A DNA stretch of 43,622 nt from Verrucomicrobiota bacterium (GTDB lineage Bacteria > Verrucomicrobiota > Verrucomicrobiia > Limisphaerales > JADLHS01), in NCBI GenBank assembly GCA_013140495.1, contig JABFSR010000166.1, positions 1 through 43,622 on the forward strand, written 5' to 3'. The notes beneath the pieces are model-generated. The model did not search any database and had not been told where the DNA came from. It was given only the letters and a program-made list of their open reading frames with translations. Position 1 is the stretch's first letter. Each line of letters starts with the position of its first letter. The translations under genes were made by a program, and so were the position numbers. This document shows positions 1-7,396 of the stretch, piece after piece.

Positions 1-198
1 GCGGCCATCGGCGGGAAGATTGTGGCGTCGGAATCCGTGAGCGCGTTCCGCAAGGACGTGACGGCGAAATGTTACGGCGGTGACGTGTCGCGCAAACGCA
101 AGCTGCTCGAGAAGCAGAAGGAAGGTAAGAAGCGCATGAAATCCATTGGCAACGTGAACATCCCGCAAGAGGCGTTCATTGAAGTGTTGAAGTCTTAA
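1..198 (+). CDS. lepA: Elongation factor 4 (LepA), C-terminal 65 residues
   Basis: This is the 3' end of the gene for the ribosome-associated GTPase EF4/LepA; the start lies outside the window. Frame 1 is open from base 1 to a TAA at 196-198. The translated tail carries the LepA-specific C-terminal domain, including [20 protein letters not shown] and the ending [13 protein letters not shown], which is close to the family consensus. LepA back-translocates or rescues stalled ribosomes and acts in the cytosol at the membrane. The lepB gene follows in the same direction, which is the classic lepA-lepB order, although 170 bp of repeat-rich sequence separates the two here. The gene is truncated only by the window edge. 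Confidence 0.97.
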   Translation, partial: AAIGGKIVASESVSAFRKDVTAKCYGGDVSRKRKLLEKQKEGKKRMKSIGNVNIPQEAFIEVLKS

Positions 199-199
199 C

Positions 200-356
200 C
201 ACAAATGGACACGAATAAACACGAACGGGGCGGGGACGTGACGCGAATTTCGCTAATTGACGCGAATTCCGAACGAGCTGTTTCCATTCGCGATAATTCG
301 CGCAATTCGCGTAAAGTTTTTTCCGGTTCGTGTTCATTTGTGTTCATTCGTGTTTT
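200..356. repeat. Large imperfect inverted repeat between lepA and lepB
   Basis: Almost the whole lepA-lepB spacer can fold back on itself. An outer arm at about 202-232 (CACAAATGGACACGAATAAA region) pairs imperfectly with 326-354. An inner arm at 241-268 (ACGCGAATTTCGCTAATTGA region) pairs with 286-312. The loop is about 269-285. The outer arms consist of decamers related to ATTCGTGTTC, the same family seen at 5683-5705 and 11307-11336. The element starts directly at the lepA stop codon. It could act as a transcript-end or RNA-stability hairpin or as a short mobile palindrome; the sequence does not decide which. Confidence 0.7.
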
Positions 357-368
357 CCCCGATTGCTT

Positions 369-1565
369 ATGAATTTACGCTGGCTCATCTCCTCCCGAGT
401 TCGTCACGCCTCTTCGATGTGGAAGCACGTGCGCAACATGCTCAACGGCCAACGCGACATTCTAGGGTGGGAGCCGATCAAAGAGGTTGAAAAGTCACTT
501 GCCGAGTTGGATGAGGCGCTAAAGTCGGGTGCAGACAAATTCAAACTGGATTCCAAGATCACGGAGTTGGAATCCGCTGCCAACAAATGGTTGAAGCCCT
601 ATCCCAATCCAGTCTGGCGTGAAAATGTGGAAGTGTTGCTGGTCGCTCTGGCGGTTGCGATGGGCATCCGAACTTTTTTCGCGCAGCCCTTCAAAATCCC
701 CACCGGTTCGATGCAACCGACGCTTTTTGGTGTAACATCTGAAAATCTCATTGATCGTCCTGAACTAAATTTTCCCACAGGACTGGATCGGGTGCGGGAA
801 TGGCTGGCTGGCATCAGTTATATTGAAGTCAAAGCGAAAGCTGATGGTAAAATTGAGCGCGTGGATAAACCTGTTGGAATCCGCGTGGTGGACTTTTATC
901 AGACTTTTTATCTGGGAGGTGTGGCTCACACCATTTATATGCCGCCCGATTTTGGATCTCCACCAGGGGGAACTTTGGAAACGCGAGCTGGCTGGCTGGA
1001 CCAAAATTCTGGTCGCCCAACCGAACAGGGCACAAAATTGTATCATCGTGGTGACGTGGTTGCTCGATTCAAGGTGCAGGCTGGTGATCATCTTTTTGTG
1101 GACAGGCTCACGTATAACTTCCGCAAGCCTACACGTGGGGAAATTGTTGTCTTTTCAACTGCCGGAATCGAAGAATACAAGCGAAGCCAGTGGCGGATGC
1201 CCGATGATCAGTTTTATATAAAGCGCATGGTCGCCTTGGGTGATGAGAAGGTAAAAATCGGCGACGATCATCACCTCATCATCAACGGCAACAGGCTGGA
1301 TGAGAAAACGGCACACTTTGAGAAGGTCTATGGATCAACCGCTGAAGATTTACGCGATGGATATTCTGGTCATTTGCCAATGATACTTTTTGCGAACGGA
1401 AATGATTTCCAGGTTCGTTCAAATCATTTCTTGGTCATGGGCGATAATACAGGGAACAGTCTTGACTCTCGATTCTTCGGGGACGTTGATATGGATTACA
1501 TTATCGGCAAGGAGTTGTTTGTGTATTGGCCGTTAAGTAAACGCTTCGGCTGGGGACACAGGTAG
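369..1565 (+). CDS. lepB: Signal peptidase I (leader peptidase)
   Basis: This membrane serine protease removes signal peptides from exported proteins. The ATG at 369 gives 398 residues; an upstream in-frame ATG at 330 lies inside the repeat and is less likely. A single membrane span at about 87-104 precedes the catalytic Ser114 in the motif PTGSMQPTLFG. The general-base Lys285 lies in FYIKRMVALGDEKVKI, and the conserved box GDNTGNSLDSRFFG lies at about 358-371. The distance from Ser to Lys is 171 residues against about 55 in the E. coli enzyme, so there is a long insertion at about 125-230 that includes MPPDFGSPPGGTLETRAGW. The charged N-terminal region at 38-75 looks helical. It follows lepA and runs towards glgA. 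Confidence 0.95.
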   Translation: MNLRWLISSRVRHASSMWKHVRNMLNGQRDILGWEPIKEVEKSLAELDEALKSGADKFKLDSKITELESAANKWLKPYPNPVWRENVEVLLVALAVAMGIRTFFAQPFKIPTGSMQPTLFGVTSENLIDRPELNFPTGLDRVREWLAGISYIEVKAKADGKIERVDKPVGIRVVDFYQTFYLGGVAHTIYMPPDFGSPPGGTLETRAGWLDQNSGRPTEQGTKLYHRGDVVARFKVQAGDHLFVDRLTYNFRKPTRGEIVVFSTAGIEEYKRSQWRMPDDQFYIKRMVALGDEKVKIGDDHHLIINGNRLDEKTAHFEKVYGSTAEDLRDGYSGHLPMILFANGNDFQVRSNHFLVMGDNTGNSLDSRFFGDVDMDYIIGKELFVYWPLSKRFGWGHR

Positions 1566-1673
1566 AATATCCAATGGATATGGAAAGAATAGAAATGCTA
1601 AAAAAGCAATTTATATTATATGCACAATGTATGTTATCATTCATAATGTTTATGAGGAGAATCTCGCGCACTC
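1566..1673. other. Short AT-rich spacer between convergent lepB and glgA
   Basis: About 108 bp, much richer in A and T than the neighbours, with a perfect palindrome ATATCCAATGGATAT at 1567-1581. No terminator with a T-tract is seen. A small frame from 1574 runs into antisense glgA and is not called. Confidence 0.5.
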
Positions 1674-3116
1674 CTATCCTTGGTAACATTCCACGTATTT
1701 CTTTATGGCTCGATCCCAGGAGAAATCCGCCTTGATTCCATTAAGTTGATAGTGACGTAGCAATTTCTTGTCGGAGTAAATTGCCAGTGATTTTCGGATC
1801 GCCTTGGATAGCGCCAAGGTTGAGTAGGTGGAAAATTTGATCCCGTTGGGAGTTTGCGGATTATCCGTGACATCAGAGACGCTGTCATCCAATCCGCCTG
1901 TGCGGCGAACTATGGGAATCGTGCCGTAACGCAAACTGTACATTTGATTCAAACCGCAAGGCTCGAACCGGGATGGCATCAAATAGAAATCACAACCGGC
2001 CTCAATTCGGTGTGACAGACCATGATCGTAACCAAGCCGGACGGAAACCTTTCCTGGATGCTGGCGCGCGAGCCGCTCGAACGCGCGCTCGTGCTCCTGT
2101 GAACCGCTGCCAAGAAGTGCAAATTGCATGTCCGTGGACAGCATTTCCTCGAGCGCTCCAAGTTCGATATCCATTCCTTTCTGATCTGTGAGACGTGTGA
2201 TCGTCCCGTACAACGGCACGTCCGGCTGCGCCGGAAGTCCGACCTCGCGTTGCAATTCTGATTTGTTGATTGCTTTACCTCGCAAACTGCGAACAGAGTA
2301 GGGGGCTTTGAGCCATGAATTGTTTTTTGTATTCCACTCCTCATAGTCCACGCCGTTGAGAATTCCAATCAGCCTCCCCTGCCCTTCGCATTTCCTCAAC
2401 AAGCCATCCAGGCCTTCGCCGAACTGTTCTGTCGTGATTTCGCGTGCATAACGCGGGCTCACCGTCGTCACTACATCGGCGAAAGCGATTCCAGCTTTCA
2501 GGCAGTTCAACCAACCGTAACGCTCGGTTCCCTCTCCATGAAAATAATCCAACGGAAGGTTTGTCAGTGCATAGGTGCTGCCGGGGAAAAATCCTTGATA
2601 AGCCAGATTGTGGATCGTCATGCAAACCCGGGGTGCATTCCCCCACCCTTCCGTGCGTGTTTGATGATGAATCATCAGTGGCACGAGACCCGTCTGCCAG
2701 TCACTTACATGGACGACCTCGGGTTTCCACGGTAAATAACGCACCAGATGTGTCACACATTTTGAGAAAAAGATGAACCTTTCACCGTTGTCCCAATAAT
2801 CCTTTCCACCCTCGTTGTAGATTCCGGCACGATCGAAGTATTCGGGTTTGTGAATGAAGTAAATGGTCAGGCCTTTCATGGGCTCAACCGTCCACAATTC
2901 GGCATCTACTCGCTTCTCTCCGATCGGTAGGTCGAAATGCCAGTCCACACGCCGTAGTCCGGGAGTTTTATCCCGGATGCCGCGATACAATGGCGTGACG
3001 ATACCGACCTGATGTCCCGCCTTGGCGAGAGCCTTTCCGAGTGCACTTGTGGCGTCGGCAAGACCGCCAGTTTTCGAGTAAGGGTGAACCTCACTGCTGG
3101 CGAGTAAAATTCTCAT
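1674..3116 (-). CDS. glgA: Glycogen synthase (ADP-glucose, GT5)
   Basis: This enzyme transfers glucose from ADP-glucose to the non-reducing end of alpha-1,4-glucan in the cytosol. Its 480 residues match the usual bacterial length. The N-terminal nucleotide-sugar loop is visible as SSEVHPYSKTGGLADATSAL with Lys15. The second Rossmann domain has TRLTDQKGMDIELGALEEML and the C-terminal acceptor/nucleotide motif SRFEPCGLNQMYSLRYG near residue 385, followed by RRTGGLDDSV. It begins three bases after the serS stop codon, so the two genes are probably cotranscribed. No separate promoter is evident. It converges on lepB across a short AT-rich spacer. Confidence 0.96.
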   Translation of the reverse strand: MRILLASSEVHPYSKTGGLADATSALGKALAKAGHQVGIVTPLYRGIRDKTPGLRRVDWHFDLPIGEKRVDAELWTVEPMKGLTIYFIHKPEYFDRAGIYNEGGKDYWDNGERFIFFSKCVTHLVRYLPWKPEVVHVSDWQTGLVPLMIHHQTRTEGWGNAPRVCMTIHNLAYQGFFPGSTYALTNLPLDYFHGEGTERYGWLNCLKAGIAFADVVTTVSPRYAREITTEQFGEGLDGLLRKCEGQGRLIGILNGVDYEEWNTKNNSWLKAPYSVRSLRGKAINKSELQREVGLPAQPDVPLYGTITRLTDQKGMDIELGALEEMLSTDMQFALLGSGSQEHERAFERLARQHPGKVSVRLGYDHGLSHRIEAGCDFYLMPSRFEPCGLNQMYSLRYGTIPIVRRTGGLDDSVSDVTDNPQTPNGIKFSTYSTLALSKAIRKSLAIYSDKKLLRHYQLNGIKADFSWDRAIKKYVECYQG

Positions 3117-3119
3117 GGC

Positions 3120-4421
3120 TCAGGCCGTGATCCGCGACGTGCCGATATATTTTTGCAACGGTTCGGGAATCAACACGCTGCCGTCCGCCTGCTGATACGT
3201 TTCCACAAGTGCGACAAACAGTCTCGCCAATGCGGTCCCGCTTCCGTTCAAGATGTGTGGGAATTTGTTTTCTCCTGACTCTGCTTTGAATCGCATGTTC
3301 ATCCGGCGGGATTGAAAATCTTCGCAGTTCGACACGCTGGAAACTTCGAGGTAGCTCCCCTGCCCTGCGGCCCAAACCTCGATGTCGTATGTCTTAGCGC
3401 TGGCGAATCCCATGTCACCGGTGCAAAGCGAGATCACGCGATAATGCAAACCAAGTAATTGCAATACGCGCTCCGCGTTTGCCAGCATCTTTTCCTGCTC
3501 CGCGTAACCATCCTCCGGCTTCACAATTTTGATCAACTCCACCTTGTCGAACTGATGCACGCGAATCATTCCGCGCGTGCCCACGCCCGCCGCTCCCGCC
3601 TCGCCGCGGAAACAAGGCGTGTAGGCACAGTAAAAAATCGGGAGTTGTTTCTCCGCGAGCAATTCCTCGCGATGAATGTTAGCCACCGGTGTTTCCGCCG
3701 TCGGGATCAGATACAACTTGCCGAGTTCATTTTTATCGTCGCCTTCCGCAACACCGTAATACTGATCCTTGAACTTTGGAAACTGTCCCACACCCACAAG
3801 GCAATGCCCGTTGACCATGTGAGGTGGAGAAACTTCTGTGTAGCCGTGCTCGCGGGTGTGGAGATCAAGCATGAACTGGATCAAGGCACGCTCAAGTTTT
3901 GCGCCCCAATTGGTGTAGAGAAGAAACCCGCTGCCGGATAATTTGGCTCCGCGCGCAAAATCCACAAGCTTCAAACTTTCGCAAAGCTCGACGTGGGACT
4001 TGGGCTTGAAAGCCAAGTCTGGCTTCGCGCCGTGCATGCGCACGAGTGGATTGTCCTCGGCAGACTTGCCTTGTGCTACGGATTCATGCGGGAGATTTGG
4101 CAGACGCAGCATCAGATTGTCTCTCGCTGTTTCAAAAGCGCCAGCATCCTTGTCGAGAGATGCAATCTTGTCTGCAATATCCTTTGTTTCCGCCTTCTTC
4201 GCGTCAGCTTCCGCTAGTTTCTTTTGCCCCATCAAAGCGCCGATTTCCTTGGAAACCCGATTCCGGGTCGCCTTGAGCGTTTCGACCTCCGCGAGTGTTT
4301 TGCGCCTTTGCTCATCGGCATGGAGAATCCCGTCAATCAGCTTCTCGTCCTCTGCCCCGCGAGTAGCAAGGCGTTGGCGCACGAAGTCCGGCTTCTCGCG
4401 AATCAATTTGATGTCCAGCAC
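3120..4421 (-). CDS. serS: Seryl-tRNA synthetase
   Basis: This cytosolic class II synthetase charges tRNA-Ser. The 433 residues begin with the typical MLDIKLIREKPDFVRQRL, which fixes the start at the GTG codon at 4421. Residues about 30-100 form the charged, helical tRNA-binding arm. Motif 2 is PCFRGEAGAAGVGTRGMIR at about 265-285 and motif 3 is NGSGTALARLFVALVETYQ at about 385-405. The -10 hexamer TATAAT lies only six bases upstream of the GTG and there is no purine-rich ribosome-binding site, so the mRNA is probably leaderless. The gene heads a serS-glgA pair. Confidence 0.97.
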   Translation of the reverse strand: MLDIKLIREKPDFVRQRLATRGAEDEKLIDGILHADEQRRKTLAEVETLKATRNRVSKEIGALMGQKKLAEADAKKAETKDIADKIASLDKDAGAFETARDNLMLRLPNLPHESVAQGKSAEDNPLVRMHGAKPDLAFKPKSHVELCESLKLVDFARGAKLSGSGFLLYTNWGAKLERALIQFMLDLHTREHGYTEVSPPHMVNGHCLVGVGQFPKFKDQYYGVAEGDDKNELGKLYLIPTAETPVANIHREELLAEKQLPIFYCAYTPCFRGEAGAAGVGTRGMIRVHQFDKVELIKIVKPEDGYAEQEKMLANAERVLQLLGLHYRVISLCTGDMGFASAKTYDIEVWAAGQGSYLEVSSVSNCEDFQSRRMNMRFKAESGENKFPHILNGSGTALARLFVALVETYQQADGSVLIPEPLQKYIGTSRITA

Positions 4422-4427
4422 GCGCGA

Positions 4428-4455
4428 ATTATAGGAAGGAGAACGTCAGTCGCAA
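4428..4455 (-). promoter_or_regulatory. Sigma-70-like promoter of serS (leaderless start)
   Basis: On the minus strand a perfect TATAAT (4433-4428) is preceded by a 16-bp spacer and TTGCGA (4455-4450), which matches TTGACA at four of six positions. Only TCGCGC lies between the -10 box and the GTG start of serS. The expected transcription start, seven bases after the box, is therefore the G of GTG itself. Confidence 0.6.
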
Positions 4456-4499
4456 GGCGGAAGGCCGACGTCGTGGGCAAGGCGGAGTCGTTAAAACCT

Positions 4500-4661
4500 T
4501 CAGCGTCTTCGCAACCGGATCACAGTGCTATGGAGATAAGTCAGCCACAGCAGGCTCAAGATGGCGATGATGATTCCCTGGCTCAATGCAGGGAACGTGT
4601 AGGCAAAGTAAGCCGTGATGCCGCAGCAGACGGTCGCTTTTACAAAATCAATGGCGCGCAT
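4500..4661 (-). CDS. Small membrane protein, 53 residues
   Basis: A short ORF lies between the permease gene and serS. Its product begins MRAIDFVKATVCCGITAYFA and ends in a basic tail, VIRLRRR. Two hydrophobic segments are visible: about 7-22, and 28-43 (QGIIIAILSLLWLTYL). The positive C-terminal tail is typical of a tiny inner-membrane protein. It lies 62 bases after the rbsC stop on the same strand and could be the last gene of that operon. No clear ribosome-binding site is seen, and I do not recognise a family. The composition (long hydrophobic stretches in frame, basic end) is the main argument that it is real. Confidence 0.42.
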   Translation of the reverse strand: MRAIDFVKATVCCGITAYFAYTFPALSQGIIIAILSLLWLTYLHSTVIRLRRR

Positions 4662-4723
4662 AACACATTAGGATTGATGTCCGCCATAACTTGCACCCGA
4701 CGATGGCTTCCGCAAGCAGGAAC

Positions 4724-5680
4724 TCAGTGTCGTGCCAGCTTTTTCTTTGCGCGTTCCTGAAAGAATTGATCGCTCAACACGCCGATCAACACCACGGCAC
4801 CCATGACGGTGAAGTTCAATGAACTGGGGATGTCGAGCAGGTTGACCGCGTTTTGCAGCACTTGAAACAATGCCGTGCCGATGAGAATTCCGATCACCGA
4901 TCCTTCACCGCCGCGCAAACTGCATCCGCCCAGCACCGCCGCCGCCACCCCGTAGAGTTCGTAGAAGCTGCCATGCGTGGAAGGTGAAATGGAATTGGTG
5001 TAAAACGCGAACAGGATTCCCGCGATGCCGGTCAACATTCCCGCGATCACGTAACTGCTGGCAATCACGCTGCGGGTATTGATGCCGGAGAAGCGCGTGG
5101 ATTCTTCGTTGCGTCCCACCGCAAAAAGATAACGACCGTAAATCGAACGATGCAGGACGAACCACATGATGATCGCAATGATCGTCATCAGCACGAAAGG
5201 CATCGGGACTCCGAACAACCTGCCTTTGGAAAGAGTTTGGAAGGTTTGAAAACCTTCCGCGCCGCCAAAGCCCTTCGTGTTGTCTCCGGCAATGAACCGC
5301 GCCAGCCCGCGATAGAGTAACAGCCCGCACAAGGTTGCGACGAAGGGTTGGATTTTCAACCTGGTGATCAACAGGCCGTTCGCCAATCCAAGAATGGTCG
5401 GAATGGCTATGGCCGCCAGCGCCGCGAGCGGCCACGGCCAATGCCATTCGGTCAGTGCCATCGCCAGCAAAACTCCGGCAAGCGCAAACACCGATCCGAC
5501 CGACAAATCAATTCCACCCGTGATGATGACCAGGCCAAGACCGAGGCTGAAGACGCCAAACAGTCCAATGCTGTTGGCCAGATTGGTCAGGTTCGCCGCC
5601 GACAGGAATTGGGGATTGATCGCCGCCGTTACACCGCACAACACGAGCAGCAGTGTTAAAATTCCGAGTTCCTTTTTCAT
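4724..5680 (-). CDS. rbsC: Sugar ABC transporter permease (RbsC/AraH type)
   Basis: This is the inner-membrane permease of a monosaccharide ABC importer (CUT2 family). Its 318 residues are almost wholly hydrophobic, with eight to ten spans. The family signature GLVIITGGIDLSVGSVFALA lies near residues 50-70 and GVAAAVLGGCSLRGGEGSVI near 245-265. It is third in the order binding protein, ATPase, permease, 33 bp after the ATPase gene. The family transports ribose, arabinose, xylose or galactose. Its position next to araD, araB and GH127 suggests a pentose such as L-arabinose, so the rbs symbol describes the family, not a proven substrate. Confidence 0.93.
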   Translation of the reverse strand: MKKELGILTLLLVLCGVTAAINPQFLSAANLTNLANSIGLFGVFSLGLGLVIITGGIDLSVGSVFALAGVLLAMALTEWHWPWPLAALAAIAIPTILGLANGLLITRLKIQPFVATLCGLLLYRGLARFIAGDNTKGFGGAEGFQTFQTLSKGRLFGVPMPFVLMTIIAIIMWFVLHRSIYGRYLFAVGRNEESTRFSGINTRSVIASSYVIAGMLTGIAGILFAFYTNSISPSTHGSFYELYGVAAAVLGGCSLRGGEGSVIGILIGTALFQVLQNAVNLLDIPSSLNFTVMGAVVLIGVLSDQFFQERAKKKLARH

Positions 5681-5682
5681 TC

Positions 5683-5707
5683 TTGATCCGTGTTGATCCG
5701 TGAAATC
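5683..5707. repeat. Decamer repeat after the ATPase stop codon
   Basis: The plus strand shows GATCCGTGTT followed by GATCCGTGAA and ATCCGG, with a 10-bp period. Read on the strand of the ATPase gene, the copy begins a few bases after its stop codon. It is the same family as copies after lepA (199-229) and after araB (11307-11336). Confidence 0.55.
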
Positions 5708-5713
5708 CGGACC

Positions 5714-7243
5714 TCAATTGGAGAAGGCCGCCTTCGCCGCCGCAATCGTTTTCCCGACAGCAAGCTGCATGATGTTCTCCTCTTTACAATCCGCACGCTC
5801 CAGCACGCCGGTGATTTGTCCCTCGTGCATCACCGCCACACGGTCGCTCACGTTTAACACTTCCTCCATGTCGCTGCTGATCATCAAAATCACCGCGCCG
5901 TTGTCTGCCAGTTCACGCATGAGACGGTAGATCTCCGCTTTTGCACCGACATCAATGCCGCGGGTCGGTTCGTCCAAAATCATCACTTTGGGCGACATGG
6001 AAAGCCATTTGCCGAGCACGACCTTTTGCTGATTGCCGCCACTCAGATTTAACACGCGCGTTTCGCAACCGGGGGTTTTAACTTGCAGCGAAATGATCTG
6101 CTCGTTGGCCACTTTGCGTTCACGGTCGCGACTGATCATGAAGAGCGATGCAAAACTTTTCAGCGATGGCAGTGTGATGTTTTCTCGGACAGTCATGCTG
6201 GTGACCAGGCCTTCACCTCGCCGATCTTCCGGCACAAGGTAGATGCCGTGGTCAATGGCTTCGCGGGATGAATTGATCTTCACCGTGTGACCAGCGATGG
6301 CAACTTCCGCACCGCCGTCTGCGTCAAGACCGACGATTGCCTTGGCGATTTCTGAACGCCCAGCACCGACAAGTCCGGCGAATCCAAGAATCTCACCCCG
6401 CGTCGCATCGAACGAAACAGAGTTGCCGGGATAACGACTCGACTTGCAGTTGCGCACCTTGAAATAGGCCGGGGTCTTGGTGGCGCTTGAGCCGGTGTAG
6501 GCACTTTTAATTTCGCGCCCCACCATCAAGCTCACGATTCGGTCGTGGCTGATTTCAGAGCGATTCAGTCCGCCCGCGTTCTTGCCGTCGCGGAGAACAA
6601 CGACCCGGTCGGCGCAATGATCCACCTCAGCCAGTCGGTGCGAAATGTAAACAACACTCACGCCCTGCTCGCTCAACTCGCCGACCAGTTTCAGCAGGCG
6701 ATCCGTCTCAGACAACGTCAGCGAGGAGGTTGGCTCATCCATGATGATTATGCGCGCATTGAGCGAGAGCGCCTTGGCGATCTCCACCATCTGCTGTTGT
6801 GCGAGCGAAAGCTGGTCGAGGCGCGTGCGACTGGAGACATCCAGGCCAAGGCGTTTCAGAAGCGGCTCGGTGTCAGCGTGGATTTTTTTACGATTGATGA
6901 GCTTGAAAGGTCCGATGACCGGTTCGCGGCCAAGAAACACATTCGCCGCCACGTCAAGATTGTCGAGCACGTTGAGTTCCTGGTGAATGAACGCAATGCC
7001 AAGCTTCATCGCATCCACGACGTTATTGATCTTCACTGCCTGGCCATCCACCAGAATCTCGCCATCATCCGGCTGATAGACACCGCCGAGAATTTTCATC
7101 AACGTGGACTTGCCGGCGCCGTTCTCACCGCAGAGCGCGACGACTTCGCCCTTGCCGACTTCAAGATTCACGCCGTCAAGCGCGACGACGCCTGGAAATC
7201 GTTTGCCGATTCCCCGCATGGAAAGGAGAGGTGAGTTGCTCAT
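5714..7243 (-). CDS. rbsA: Sugar ABC transporter ATPase, two ABC domains (RbsA/AraG type)
   Basis: This cytosolic ATPase powers the CUT2 sugar importer. The 509 residues are the normal length and contain two nucleotide-binding domains. In the first, Walker A is GENGAGKST (39-47), the Q-loop is AFIHQELNV, the signature is LSLAQQQMVEIAKAL and Walker B is IIIMDEPTSSL (165-175). In the second, Walker A is the degenerate GLVGAGRSE normal for this family, followed by LSGGNQQKVVLGKWL and VMILDEPTRGID. The second site is usually weak or inactive in hydrolysis. It lies between the binding-protein gene (153 bp upstream, with a hairpin in between) and the permease gene. Confidence 0.94.
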   Translation of the reverse strand: MSNSPLLSMRGIGKRFPGVVALDGVNLEVGKGEVVALCGENGAGKSTLMKILGGVYQPDDGEILVDGQAVKINNVVDAMKLGIAFIHQELNVLDNLDVAANVFLGREPVIGPFKLINRKKIHADTEPLLKRLGLDVSSRTRLDQLSLAQQQMVEIAKALSLNARIIIMDEPTSSLTLSETDRLLKLVGELSEQGVSVVYISHRLAEVDHCADRVVVLRDGKNAGGLNRSEISHDRIVSLMVGREIKSAYTGSSATKTPAYFKVRNCKSSRYPGNSVSFDATRGEILGFAGLVGAGRSEIAKAIVGLDADGGAEVAIAGHTVKINSSREAIDHGIYLVPEDRRGEGLVTSMTVRENITLPSLKSFASLFMISRDRERKVANEQIISLQVKTPGCETRVLNLSGGNQQKVVLGKWLSMSPKVMILDEPTRGIDVGAKAEIYRLMRELADNGAVILMISSDMEEVLNVSDRVAVMHEGQITGVLERADCKEENIMQLAVGKTIAAAKAAFSN

Positions 7244-7277
7244 AGCTTGATTCGTCGAATAGAATAATCACCAAGCG

Positions 7278-7382
7278 CCAACATCCAAGCATCGGAAAAA
7301 CTTCAAGCTCCGAGAACCAACCATCGCCGGGACAGAAGTTTGATTATTGGTTCTTCTTTGGAGTTTGATGCTTGAAGGTTGG
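7278..7382. repeat. Long intercistronic hairpin between rbsB and rbsA
   Basis: CCAACATCCAAGCATC (7278-7293) pairs with GATGCTTGAAGGTTGG (7367-7382) with two mismatches. Inside it, CTCC (7308-7311) pairs with GGAG (7360-7363) and AGAACCAA (7313-7320) pairs with TTGGTTCT (7347-7354). It fills the spacer between the abundant binding-protein gene and the ATPase gene. This is where stabilising stem-loops or REP elements occur in malE-malF-like operons, so a role in raising binding-protein mRNA over transporter mRNA is plausible. Confidence 0.62.
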
Positions 7383-7396
7383 AGGTTCAAATCGGA

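Noticed and set aside
1574..1735. Short plus-strand frame of 53 codons in the AT-rich spacer after lepB
   Set aside because: It runs into antisense glgA, has no ribosome-binding site and many Met and Ile codons only because the spacer is AT-rich.
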